DNA of 64,000 bases from Luteibaculum oceani (GTDB lineage: Bacteria > Bacteroidota > Bacteroidia > Flavobacteriales_D > Luteibaculaceae): assembly GCF_007995015.1 (NCBI RefSeq), contig NZ_VORB01000002.1, positions 186,001-250,000 of the forward strand, read 5' to 3'. Below, in pieces: positions 34,106 through 43,020 of this stretch (position 1 is the first letter of the stretch; every line of letters starts with the position of its first letter). Made by a program: the position numbers and the translations under genes. Under the pieces are notes generated by a model that searched no databases, was not told where the DNA came from, and saw only the letters and a program-made list of their open reading frames with translations.

Positions 34106-34690
34106 TTACCTCCTGTACTTATCATGCAAGCCCTTACCTTCCAAAATCATGGGTATGGCCTTTTCCAGTCTCGAAATTTTGGTTTTTTCCTGTTTAGCCG
34201 AATCGATATGCTCGCAATATTCTCTTTGCTTAAAGGGCGTTAGCTGCTTAAACTTTTTGCTTAATTCCGCATTTTCATCCAGCTTGGCCTGTAGCAGTTC
34301 TGGAATCACAGTTTTCTTGCTTCTTTCTGGTTTAGGGGCTAGGTCTACTTTTTCGGCAGCCTCTATTAAATAAGGCTTTATTTTTTCGGGTTCCACTTGA
34401 TCTCCCTCAAAAAATTTCCAATGGCGCATATGTTTGGTGCCCTCTTGGGCTTGCTCCAAAATGTTTAATGAATCGGCTAGAATAGCTCCATAGAAGAACC
34501 AGAGTCCGCAAAAGCCTTTAAATGCGCCCAATCCGACAACATTTTTGTTATCCACGCAGTACACCGGAATTCCCCATTTCATTTTTTCCTCCATACCAGT
34601 AGAATTAAGTACAGTTCTCAACTGTTCTAATTGATCCTTCCACTGAGGGTGTGCTTCTATATATTCTTCGGGGCTGCTATACCTTTTCAT
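34106..34690 (-). CDS. YdeI/OmdA-associated, DUF1801-like protein
   Basis: A 194-aa cytoplasmic protein. The N-terminal half matches the DUF1801 (YdhG-like) fold: LEQLRTVLNSTGMEEKMKWG, PVYCVDNKNVVGLGAFKGFC and GLWFFYGA. The C-terminal half contains KFKQLTPFKQREYCEHIDSA and KTKISRLEKAIPMILEGKGL, the bacteriocin-protection YdeI/OmdA signature. Such proteins are widespread and poorly understood. It overlaps the phosphoesterase-like gene by 14 nt and is the last gene of the SusCD-symporter unit. No catalytic residues can be proposed. Confidence 0.87.
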   Translation of the reverse strand: MKRYSSPEEYIEAHPQWKDQLEQLRTVLNSTGMEEKMKWGIPVYCVDNKNVVGLGAFKGFCGLWFFYGAILADSLNILEQAQEGTKHMRHWKFFEGDQVEPEKIKPYLIEAAEKVDLAPKPERSKKTVIPELLQAKLDENAELSKKFKQLTPFKQREYCEHIDSAKQEKTKISRLEKAIPMILEGKGLHDKYRR

Positions 34691-35525
34691 GAATTTCTGG
34701 ATTGAATGCTAACTTTTTTCCTTGCAGTTCGGTTTCTGCGGGAGGCAAAATATCACAATTATCCCAAATTCCTGTTTCCAGAGTTTTTGCGTAAGCTTCT
34801 GGTAATTTTTCTTTGCGCATTTTTTCAGCGGCTAAGACGTTGTCGTATTTCAGTTGGTGAAACTGAACACTTAGGTCTTTGTAGGTTGTTTCAAGAACAC
34901 AGCACCAGGTTTTGGTAGTACCATCATTTGCAGGCATACCAATTACTCCTGCGTTAATCCAGGCTTTGTTATCATTAAAATCATAAAAGGGAATACCGCC
35001 ATGTCCCGATAAAATACAATCCGCCTCTAAAGCCTCAAAGTTTCGTGCTTTCGCGGTCCATGGGGTAGATTTGAATATGAATTCTGAGGTATTAAAGTAG
35101 GAGCCGTGCACCACTGCATAGTTTATTCCACCAAACTCAAATTTCAGGAATTCGGGGAGTTGCCCAATAAATTCTAACTCGTTTTCACCAATTCTTTCCT
35201 TTGCAAAAGGGTACCATTGTTTTGAGAATACATCACATCGGGAGTTTTCATCAAAATCGCAGCCGCAGTCGTCCTCATTGTTCTTTAATTGGAGTTCCAC
35301 ATTCCCAGCGATACTGTGTATTCCCCATTTGGCAACCGTTTCCAAGGATTCTTTAGGGTTGGCACAATAGCCTACAATGTCACCGGTACAAATTATTTCA
35401 TTGGGGCTAAAACCATTAAAAGCGGCAAATTCTTGTAGGGCATTTAAAGCTTCTAAATTACTGTATACACCTCCAAAAACAAGAAGTCGATTTCCAGGAA
35501 TTTTTATCGATTTGATTTTTTCCAT
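34677..35525 (-). CDS. Metallophosphoesterase-like protein with degenerate metal ligands
   Basis: From ATG 35525 the protein is 282 aa with the order of a YfcE/MPP-family calcineurin-like phosphoesterase, but key residues differ. Motif I, usually SDIHGNLEAL, reads FGGVYSNLEAL (Asp and His lost). Motif II CTGDIVGYCANP is intact. Motif III, usually GNHD, reads AGNVELQL. Motif IV VVHGSYFN is intact, but the final GHTH-type motif reads LSGHGGIPFY. At least four ligands are replaced, so it may be a binding protein or need a different metal. A Cys cluster (DDCGCDFDENSRCDVF) is unusual. The longer frame from 35618 runs into the symporter gene and is rejected; the chosen start overlaps it by 22 nt. 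Confidence 0.8.
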   Translation of the reverse strand: MEKIKSIKIPGNRLLVFGGVYSNLEALNALQEFAAFNGFSPNEIICTGDIVGYCANPKESLETVAKWGIHSIAGNVELQLKNNEDDCGCDFDENSRCDVFSKQWYPFAKERIGENELEFIGQLPEFLKFEFGGINYAVVHGSYFNTSEFIFKSTPWTAKARNFEALEADCILSGHGGIPFYDFNDNKAWINAGVIGMPANDGTTKTWCCVLETTYKDLSVQFHQLKYDNVLAAEKMRKEKLPEAYAKTLETGIWDNCDILPPAETELQGKKLAFNPEIHEKV

Positions 35526-36847
35526 AAAACGGGCAAAAGGTATCCAGAAAAAGTTAAAAATGTTCCTAAAATATTGGCGAAAAGTAGGTCTGCGTAGGGT
35601 CCATTTAATCCTGCCCAAGATCCTTTAATTACTCCAAAAGCCAATAACATTCCGACCAAAACTCCGGCTCCAACACTTAAATGAAAAGACAACTTGGGAG
35701 CATGCATTTTCTTTAGTAAAAACACGGGAGCAAGTCCTAGAACCATGGTTCCGCTTATGGTGGTTGCGGATAAGATGGTTGGGGAAAATAGAATAGGAAC
35801 GGTTCCCGCAATACCTAGTATTAGCATGCTAATGCGTCCGGATTTTACAGAGAAATTTCCGAGTTTCAGATCCTGAATAGCCAATTTTGAAAAGGAGGAA
35901 AAGGTAGAATCCAAAGTACTGGCTGCGGAGGTTACCATAATTACATTCATCACCAGCATAAGACCGGGTCCAAAGTATTTTGCCACACTAACGGCTGCAG
36001 GATTTTCTAAACCGGTGAGCTTTGCATGAACGCCCACCAGGGAAAATAGAGATATGCAAATGATTCCAATAAAAGTGGCTAAGAAATACGACTTAAGGGT
36101 TACTTTTTCGTCGCTAACAAAACCACGATCCGTCATAACTGGATCGTGAAAAGGGTAGGAGAATATCTGAATAAAAACGACCCCTAACAGGTTTAGTCCA
36201 TTGCTCCAGTGCCATGTACCCGTGGTGAAAAGCTTACTGGGGTTTTCGTAAACGGGAAATATCTTAAAGAGGATGATAGCCAAAAGAACAGCAAATAGTG
36301 CCAATTGAATAACATCCGTAAGTAGGGAGCTTTTTAATCCTCCTTTGATGGTGTATGCTAGGGTTAGGGCAGTAAAAACCAGAATAGAGGCATAATAGCC
36401 AGTGCTTCCCTGATCTCCAAAGTAAGATCCTATCACCATGGTGTTGCTCCAAACCTCATTAAAGAGGCGGAAACAGATTAAAATGGAGAAAAATACAAGG
36501 GCGGAACGTCCGAATTTCGTTTTTAAAAAATGGTGGATGGAGCTGTACCCAAGTTTCCTAAGTTGATAAATTATCCATCCACAAACGATAAAACTAAGGT
36601 AGTAGGCAGCATAAAAGAACCCTCCGGGAAAACCGTAACTATTCCCCAAATCGGCTGCGTTGGTTATGCTTTTGGCAAATATCCAACTGATAACCAAACT
36701 TGCCGTTAGGGTGTAAAGGGAGGGGGTATTATTTTTAATACCCCTCGCTTTAAAGAATTGGTCTGTGGTCTTAGACCAAGGTGAAATAAAAAATAGCACC
36801 AAACTTGATGCTATTATTAAGATCCATTGCCAGGAAATTAAGTCCAT
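35504..36847 (-). CDS. Sodium:solute symporter (SSS family)
   Basis: A 447-aa inner-membrane protein with about 12-13 hydrophobic helices. SSS features are TIKGGLKSSLLTDVIQLALF (the GGLKxVxxTDxxQ signature), MTDRGFVSDEKVTLKSYFLA and MVTSAASTLDSTFSSFSKLA, the Na+-site-like helix. It shares this organisation with the symporter at 21370-22872 but is clearly divergent. It lies 14 nt downstream of susD-like and overlaps the phosphoesterase-like gene, so it probably moves into the cytoplasm what the SusCD pair brings across the outer membrane. The substrate is unknown. Confidence 0.88.
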   Translation of the reverse strand: MDLISWQWILIIASSLVLFFISPWSKTTDQFFKARGIKNNTPSLYTLTASLVISWIFAKSITNAADLGNSYGFPGGFFYAAYYLSFIVCGWIIYQLRKLGYSSIHHFLKTKFGRSALVFFSILICFRLFNEVWSNTMVIGSYFGDQGSTGYYASILVFTALTLAYTIKGGLKSSLLTDVIQLALFAVLLAIILFKIFPVYENPSKLFTTGTWHWSNGLNLLGVVFIQIFSYPFHDPVMTDRGFVSDEKVTLKSYFLATFIGIICISLFSLVGVHAKLTGLENPAAVSVAKYFGPGLMLVMNVIMVTSAASTLDSTFSSFSKLAIQDLKLGNFSVKSGRISMLILGIAGTVPILFSPTILSATTISGTMVLGLAPVFLLKKMHAPKLSFHLSVGAGVLVGMLLAFGVIKGSWAGLNGPYADLLFANILGTFLTFSGYLLPVLWKKSNR

Positions 36848-36861
36848 ACGGCAAATATCAA

Positions 36862-38301
36862 TTATTCATCCCACCAAACAGGTGCATTAACACTATTTCC
36901 ATCGGTGTTGGCTGCAGCTTGTTGGTAGTTAAATGCATTGAGAGCCTCTTCATCCGTAGGGTAAGGCATACGAACAGGAATGAGGTTGTTATTTAAACTT
37001 GCCTCAATGGTTTTAAGAGCAGGAAATCCTGTTCTACGCCATTCTATCCATGCCTCGTAACCATTAATAATTTGAGCAATCCATTTTTGAGTAATGATTT
37101 GTTCTATGGTGTTTGCCCCATTTGCTCCATAGGCCGCATTTCCTGTGGTTAGGTAATCTGTAGGCATAGTGGTGTTCCAATAATCAAATGCTTGTTGCAC
37201 CGCTTTATCGTAAAAAGATTTAGCGCTTCCGGTAACATATCCTCTTTCTATGGCTTCGGCAATAAGGAAGTTGGTTTCCCATGCCGTTAGGTAATTTGCT
37301 TCCAGAACTCCAGCATTTTCTCTGAAAATGGTACCGGTTAGGGAAACGGAATCCAAAGAAATAGAGTTAGATGCATTTCTTCCATTTAAAATTCCTCTGT
37401 ACAGGCTCGATGTGTCGTTTTCGGTTCTGTAAAAGGTTGCAATTCTAGGGTCGCCTAGGTCATTAAGAATTTCTTCTGATGTAAGCGACAAGGTGTAAAG
37501 GTTGAAATCTCCATCTCTTAGGTTAGCCATTCTAAAATTATTAGGCTTTCCATCGGTGAAATCTACCACGGCGTTGTCTGCATTTTCGGCAATGTAATTT
37601 CCAGCGTTTACCAGAGTAGTTAATTCGGTAGATACATCCATTTTAGAACTTATGCGCATTAGCGCTTTAATTCGAAGGGAGTTAGCGAATTTGGCCCACT
37701 GACTTAGGTCTCCATTAAAAATAATGTCTCCAGCTAAGCTATTGCCACCCGTATAATTTTCAAAAAAGGTGGATGCTTTTCTCAGGTTATCTAAAATTCC
37801 ACCCTCTGCCATGTAAATATTTTCCTGGCTACTGTATTTAGGGTTAATTATTCCTTCTTTGGCTCTAAAAGCTTCGAAATAAGGAGCGTCGCCATAAATA
37901 TCGGTAAGGGCCATAGCAAAGTAGGCCTTAAGCACCAATGCAGGTCCCTCGTAGACATCGTAAACACTGGTTTCCTGAGATTTTGCTAAAAGAATCTCGT
38001 TGTCCCTTAAGTTGGTATATATAAATGGCCAGGGGTTTCCTCCTAATTGTGGTTCACTTAGACTGTGTCGGTCAAAAAGGTTAAAATCTACCATGGCAAA
38101 GTGTTGGCTTAGTAGATTTCCTGCAACGAATCCTTCGTAACTCATTTCCTCTGCAAAATCGTATGATACTTGTCTTAACAGGAATTCTGGTTCAACGGAA
38201 ACCGGAGCGTTTTGGTTGGTATTTATATCCTCGAAATCCTTAGTACAGCCAACAAATGCAAGCGCTGAAAAAAGGATATTTATGTATAGTAATTTTCTCA
38301 T
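36862..38301 (-). CDS. SusD/RagB-family nutrient-binding lipoprotein (SusD-like 2)
   Basis: A 479-aa surface lipoprotein (MRKLLYINILFSALAFVGCT, Cys19) that caps the SusC barrel and binds its ligand. Family features are DFEDINTNQNAPVSVEPEFL after the Cys, the TPR-rich core (GPALVLKAYFAMALTDIYGDAPYFEA, cited in part) and the C-terminal WIAQIINGYEAWIEWRRTGF. These phrases are typical of the SusD-like_2 group, which often binds peptides or other non-glycan nutrients. It follows susC by 9 nt and precedes the symporter by 14 nt. No degradative enzyme is encoded beside it, so the ligand is probably imported whole. Confidence 0.93.
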   Translation of the reverse strand: MRKLLYINILFSALAFVGCTKDFEDINTNQNAPVSVEPEFLLRQVSYDFAEEMSYEGFVAGNLLSQHFAMVDFNLFDRHSLSEPQLGGNPWPFIYTNLRDNEILLAKSQETSVYDVYEGPALVLKAYFAMALTDIYGDAPYFEAFRAKEGIINPKYSSQENIYMAEGGILDNLRKASTFFENYTGGNSLAGDIIFNGDLSQWAKFANSLRIKALMRISSKMDVSTELTTLVNAGNYIAENADNAVVDFTDGKPNNFRMANLRDGDFNLYTLSLTSEEILNDLGDPRIATFYRTENDTSSLYRGILNGRNASNSISLDSVSLTGTIFRENAGVLEANYLTAWETNFLIAEAIERGYVTGSAKSFYDKAVQQAFDYWNTTMPTDYLTTGNAAYGANGANTIEQIITQKWIAQIINGYEAWIEWRRTGFPALKTIEASLNNNLIPVRMPYPTDEEALNAFNYQQAAANTDGNSVNAPVWWDE

Positions 38302-38310
38302 GATAATAGC

Positions 38311-41300
38311 TTAGAAGTTAAACCCAATTTTAAATCCAATACTGCGGGTAGAAGCGTAGGACATATCCTCTACACCACTCACGAACTGGTTTCCTTGTAC
38401 CGCAATTTGTTCAGGATCGAAGTGTGGAATCTCACTAAATGCAAATAGGTTTCTTCCTACCAATGAAATTCTAATGTTTTTAAAATTGTGAAGGAAGGTT
38501 CCATCTATAATTTCAGGTCTAAAGGTGTAACCAATAGAAAGTTCTCTGATTTTAAGATAAGATGCATTGTAGGTATTGTTCTCCTCGTGGTTTCTATCGT
38601 AGTATTGGCGGTAGTAATCCTCCGCATCAACGGGAGTTGAGTTGGGCGTCCAAACTGGATTCTCTGCGGTACCGGTATTCTGAACACCTTCTGCAACTAT
38701 ACCACCTTCGGGGCGATTTTCAGTTTCCTCTAATTGACCCGCCACACCGGCTAGGGCTTGAGTTCTAGATACTAAAACTCCACCATGTCTCCAGTCCATT
38801 AATAGGTTTAAAGAAAACTGCTTGTATTTAAATTGGTTATTGAATCCAATTATAAAGTCTGGGTTTGCGTTTCCTAGTTTTTTAAGGCGGTTATCTACAA
38901 TATATTTTCCGTTTTCATCGATAACGAAATCGCCATTTTCATTTTTTAAATAACCTGTACCATACATATCGCCAATGCGACCACCTTTTTCTACAATAAA
39001 GAATACAGATTGGTTTACGTTATCGTATACTCTAGAGTAAGCAAGGGTAAGTTGATCAACACCATTAGGTAATTCCTCTACAATATTTCTGTAACGGCTG
39101 TAGTTAATCTGGCTACTCCATTGGAAATCACCTTTTCTCATGGCATTAACTCCTGCCATTATTTCCCATCCTGTGCTGTTTACTCTACCACCGTTTATAA
39201 CCTGCTGTGTGTATCCGCTTGAAACAGGAACTGGCAAGGAAATAATTTGGTTTTCGGTAGTTGCATTAAAGTAGGTGAAATCCAAATAGAACAGGTTGTT
39301 GTAAAACCTCACTTCACCACCCAACTCAATGCTGTTGGTTTTTTCAGGAAGTAGGTTGCTGTTTGGAATAATGTTTTGATCCGAGAAAGTAGTTTCTCCT
39401 TTGTATGGAGTTTGTGCAAGGAATACACCTTGAGTTTGATATGGATCTGTATCGTTTCCAACCTGTGCAATACTTGCACGTAATCGGGCAAAGCTTATTT
39501 GCTCTGGCAATTCAATTACGTTGGAAAGGATGAAAGATGAAGAAATAGAAGGGTAGAAGAAAGATACGTTATCCGTTCCCGTTATGGTTGCTAGGGAACT
39601 AGACCAATCGTTTCTTCCGGTAATGTCTACAAACAAGTAATCTTTGTAACCCAATTTCGCGATTCCGTATATGGAATTAATTCTTTTTCTAGCTCCAAAC
39701 TCAAAAACATCTAAAGGAACGGCGGCATTGGAGAAATTGAAAATACCAGGTTGAGCTAACTCAATAGATTGAATTTGATTAGTGGTCGCTTCCTGATCCA
39801 TGCGGTTGGCGCCAACTAGAGCGTCTAGCGTGAAATCTCCAAAAATGCGCTTGTAATTTAAACCAATGTTACTATTCACCTCGCGGTAGAAAACATCGTG
39901 TTCTGCATATCCACCATTCTTAAAACGATTGGTACTAAATGCCCTTCTAAAGGTTCTCAGCTCGTTAGATAAATCCATACCACTGCTCACTTGGAGCTCT
40001 AGATTATCCAGAATTTTATAGCTCGCGTTAACATTCCCGAAAACGCGGTCTCTGTTAAAGGCATTTCTGTTTTCAAGAAGAATGAAATAAGGGTTGTCGA
40101 AGAAGGTGTAGTTAAATGAATACTGTTGGATATTTTCCAATCCTGGTTGCCAGTAATCTTTCATGGGCGCAATATCTAGGGATCTTGGTCCCCATGCTAC
40201 CAATGAATAATTAACGTTTTCAGAACCATATCCACTCGAAGGCCTATTGTCGCTATTTGAATTGATGTAGCTAATTGCAGTACCTACTTTTAAGCGTTCG
40301 GTTGGATTAAAATTTAGGTTGGCACTGATGGTTTTACGCTTAAGATTTACTCCTGGGATAATGCTTTTGCTGTACAAGTCGGTGTACGACAATCTTGCAC
40401 TTCCGTTTTTGGAGCTGGTTGAAATAGCAACGTTGTTGGTAGTTGTTACTCCAGTTTCATAGAAGTTTTTCAGATTATCTGGGTGCGATTTGAACTCGGT
40501 TGGAGTTATGGGAGCTCCTTTATGTACAGCAACGTCTCCACCTCTAACAACGGTACCATCAGGTAGGGTAACAGGTGAGTCGTACTGAGAGATAAGGGTT
40601 CCTTGGTCTAACCTTGGACCGTAACTGTAGCTGATATTGTCGTTTACACCAAATCTACCATCAACAAATTCAAACTGCCCTGAATTTCCTTGTCCGTATG
40701 TATTTTGAAACTTTGGAAGCTGAAATGGCCTTTCGAAGAAGGTGCTATTGGAGTAACTAACCCCGATACCGTCGGATTTGCTTCCATCTTTAGTCTCGAT
40801 AACAATTACCCCGTTAGAAGCCCTGGTTCCATAAAGCGCTGCGGCACTTGGTCCTTTTAATACAGAAACCGACTCTATGTCGTCTGGGTTAATTTCCATG
40901 GCACCATTTCCAAAATCAACTTCTTGAAAACCAGCAGCGGCATCGTTGGTGTAGTTAATGATGGAGTTGTTGTTCACCGGGATTCCATCCACAATAAAAA
41001 GCGGATTGTTATTGGTGAAACTTTGCTCTCCTCGTATGCTAATTTTGGAACTTGATCCAACACCTGTAGCTCCCTGAGTAACCGTTACACCGGCTATCTT
41101 TCCACTTAAGTTATCTAAGAAATTAGGCGCTTTTACTTCGGTGATGTCCTTGCTTTCTAATTCCTGAACGGCATATCCCAGTGATTTTTTAGATCGTTTA
41201 GTTCCAAGCGCAGTTACCACTACCTCATTCAAATTAACCTGGTCGGGCTCTAAGGAAATGTCGTAAGCCTTTTTCTCTGTAATCTCCACCGCTTGAGGTT

Positions 41301-41529
41301 CGTAACCTACATAGGTGAATATTAAGGTGGTTGGTAGTTTTGCAACGGTTAAGGTATAGGATCCGTTTTCGTTGGTGGTTGTACCATTAGAAATTCCTTT
41401 TTCAACGATAGTTACACCAGGAATTTTGTAATTAAGTTCGGAATCTTTTACAATTCCGGAAATGGCGACTTGTGCATTTACTCCAAACGTAAGCAATGCA
41501 AAACACCATAGAAGATACCACTTCTGCAT
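38311..41529 (-). CDS. SusC/RagA-family TonB-linked outer-membrane transporter
   Basis: A 1072-aa TonB-dependent transporter with signal peptide MQKWYLLWCFALLTFGVNAQ. A carboxypeptidase-regulatory-like domain (about 22-95) has SGIVKDSELNYKIPGVTIVE and NGSYTLTV. The plug carries LNEVVVTALGTKRSKKSLGY and the RagA signature FTNNNPLFIVDGIPVNN and SVLKGPSAAALYGTRASNGV. The 22-strand barrel ends with TRSIGFKIGFNF and a terminal Phe. It is the first gene of the SusC-SusD-symporter-phosphoesterase-like-YdeI unit. No SusR-type or anti-sigma regulator is next to it. Confidence 0.95.
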   Translation of the reverse strand: MQKWYLLWCFALLTFGVNAQVAISGIVKDSELNYKIPGVTIVEKGISNGTTTNENGSYTLTVAKLPTTLIFTYVGYEPQAVEITEKKAYDISLEPDQVNLNEVVVTALGTKRSKKSLGYAVQELESKDITEVKAPNFLDNLSGKIAGVTVTQGATGVGSSSKISIRGEQSFTNNNPLFIVDGIPVNNNSIINYTNDAAAGFQEVDFGNGAMEINPDDIESVSVLKGPSAAALYGTRASNGVIVIETKDGSKSDGIGVSYSNSTFFERPFQLPKFQNTYGQGNSGQFEFVDGRFGVNDNISYSYGPRLDQGTLISQYDSPVTLPDGTVVRGGDVAVHKGAPITPTEFKSHPDNLKNFYETGVTTTNNVAISTSSKNGSARLSYTDLYSKSIIPGVNLKRKTISANLNFNPTERLKVGTAISYINSNSDNRPSSGYGSENVNYSLVAWGPRSLDIAPMKDYWQPGLENIQQYSFNYTFFDNPYFILLENRNAFNRDRVFGNVNASYKILDNLELQVSSGMDLSNELRTFRRAFSTNRFKNGGYAEHDVFYREVNSNIGLNYKRIFGDFTLDALVGANRMDQEATTNQIQSIELAQPGIFNFSNAAVPLDVFEFGARKRINSIYGIAKLGYKDYLFVDITGRNDWSSSLATITGTDNVSFFYPSISSSFILSNVIELPEQISFARLRASIAQVGNDTDPYQTQGVFLAQTPYKGETTFSDQNIIPNSNLLPEKTNSIELGGEVRFYNNLFYLDFTYFNATTENQIISLPVPVSSGYTQQVINGGRVNSTGWEIMAGVNAMRKGDFQWSSQINYSRYRNIVEELPNGVDQLTLAYSRVYDNVNQSVFFIVEKGGRIGDMYGTGYLKNENGDFVIDENGKYIVDNRLKKLGNANPDFIIGFNNQFKYKQFSLNLLMDWRHGGVLVSRTQALAGVAGQLEETENRPEGGIVAEGVQNTGTAENPVWTPNSTPVDAEDYYRQYYDRNHEENNTYNASYLKIRELSIGYTFRPEIIDGTFLHNFKNIRISLVGRNLFAFSEIPHFDPEQIAVQGNQFVSGVEDMSYASTRSIGFKIGFNF

Positions 41530-41593
41530 GATGGTTTTGGGTTTAGTTAAATTTTAATGTAAGGGTGGGATGGATGGTAGTGAATCAATGGAA

Positions 41594-42250
41594 CTACTGA
41601 GGTGGAGCCCTAAGTAATTCATTTACTGTTTTACTTTCTGAGGCTTTAGAAACTCCAGTATTTGGAGAAGCAAATTTTTCTTTGAAAAGTAGCGCCTTAA
41701 TTACAAGGCCTAAAAGTTTATTCTGAGGATTTAACAGCCAAGCCTCAAGCGTTTCTTTCGCATCGATATCGGGGCTACCTGCGAGTAAATACAGGTTTTG
41801 AAATTTAGCTCTACAGGTATCTACAAATTCATTGAGCAGCTGTTCTGTTTGCCACGGCAGCGATTGAAATTCTTCGAAGTTGAAGTGTTCCTTGTGGATA
41901 CCAAAAATATTAACTCCACCGTCTTCACTTGGTTCGATAACCCAATCGTTGTCCGCTAATTTGTCGGCAACAAATTTTATGGTGTTGTGGTGTAAGTTTG
42001 GATTGTCAACACCTAACAATATTACCTTTTCGTATCCTTCTGAAAAAGTACTTTGTACGGCGTTGGCAATCTTTTCACCGAAACTGGTACCTTCTTGTAA
42101 GGTATATTGGATGAGGTCTAATCCACTGCGTTCTACAGCCTTGGTGGTGTGATTTTTAAACGCACTCCAAATCTTCCTATTAAGGGTTACGTTTTGGTCT
42201 CCGTAAAGGGGTTTTGCAACTGCCTCCAAATGGGTTGGGCGAGAGAACAA
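41594..42250 (-). CDS. DUF2064 glycosyltransferase-like protein, N-terminus uncertain
   Basis: The frame called from TTG 42250 gives 218 aa: MFSRPTHLEAVAKPLYGDQN, the DxD-like VILLGVDNPNLHH and IEPSEDGGVNIFGIHKEHF, which fit the DUF2064 (TIGR04282) group of GT-A-fold proteins. Upstream codons remain open for 24 more residues back to a TGA and read DRQKTAVLLF before the SRPTHLEA segment, completing the first beta strand. That extension has no ATG, GTG or TTG, only ATT or ATA. Either the start is rare, TTG is used with a clipped strand, or the gene is damaged. It stands alone 64 nt upstream of susC. Confidence 0.7.
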   Translation of the reverse strand: MFSRPTHLEAVAKPLYGDQNVTLNRKIWSAFKNHTTKAVERSGLDLIQYTLQEGTSFGEKIANAVQSTFSEGYEKVILLGVDNPNLHHNTIKFVADKLADNDWVIEPSEDGGVNIFGIHKEHFNFEEFQSLPWQTEQLLNEFVDTCRAKFQNLYLLAGSPDIDAKETLEAWLLNPQNKLLGLVIKALLFKEKFASPNTGVSKASESKTVNELLRAPPQ

Positions 42251-42441
42251 AAGAACTGCGGTCTTTTGCCTATCGGTTGATTCGCTTATGTTTTCGCTCG
42301 GTGTAATAACGTAACTTTTTAATCAGCTCGAATATCTCTACGCAATTGCCTAGGATTTGGTTCGCTAAACTAGAATTATTTCTTCCTGATTGGATAAATA
42401 AATAGAGAAAGTTTAGCTGTAAATGTGTGATTCTTAAAAGT

Positions 42442-43011
42442 TTACTGCTGTGCGACCAGCTCTAAATTTTCTGCAATATTTTTTGCTTGGCTTAAGTGTC
42501 GGGTGTTGTGGAAGATTACCACACGATACACATCGCCAAGTCGTAGTTTTACAAATTGGCTAAGGCTGAGCGGACATTTAATTTTATCGAGTGGGATATT
42601 TTTACTGCGTTCCAGTAGTTTAATAAGTTGGTTTTGATGGGCAATAAACCCATTTATAATCTTGGGGTAGAGTTTGGAGTAAATAGGGTCTTTATCGCGT
42701 GGGGAACGCATGGGGCGGCTTTCTCCCGGCAGCATAGATTTGGCAAATTTATTCCCCCAATATCCAGGCTTAAAAAGACCATTTCCTTTTTTGTTTTCGT
42801 TTTTCTCTACTAAGGCGTGGAATTCTGGGTGGTAGAACTCTGCATAGAGATTTAAATGTTCTATACACTCTAAAATACTCCAGGTTTCCGGTCGACTTCT
42901 GTAATTCAGCGCTTCTTCTGGAAGTTCGAGTAGACTTTCTGCCACTGCAATGTGGTTTTGTGTTTGCTTAATGAGTTCTTCGATGAGGAAATTTTGGTCT
43001 ATCGTTTTCAT
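42442..43011 (-). CDS. DinB-family four-helix protein
   Basis: A 189-aa DinB_2-type protein. The metal-site histidines are likely in ILECIEHLNLYAEFYHPEFH (residues about 48-65) and VIFHNTRHLSQAKNIAENL near the C-terminus. The RPETWSILECIEHL phrase is common in this group, whose members are putative metal-dependent thiol transferases or hydrolases. It follows the DnaE2-type polymerase by 9 nt, so it may be expressed with a DNA-damage gene; the name DinB here is the helical-bundle family (YfiT-like), not DNA polymerase IV. It is unlike the DinB-like gene at 28173 in detail. Confidence 0.85.
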   Translation of the reverse strand: MKTIDQNFLIEELIKQTQNHIAVAESLLELPEEALNYRSRPETWSILECIEHLNLYAEFYHPEFHALVEKNENKKGNGLFKPGYWGNKFAKSMLPGESRPMRSPRDKDPIYSKLYPKIINGFIAHQNQLIKLLERSKNIPLDKIKCPLSLSQFVKLRLGDVYRVVIFHNTRHLSQAKNIAENLELVAQQ

Positions 43012-43020
43012 AGGGTAGGG

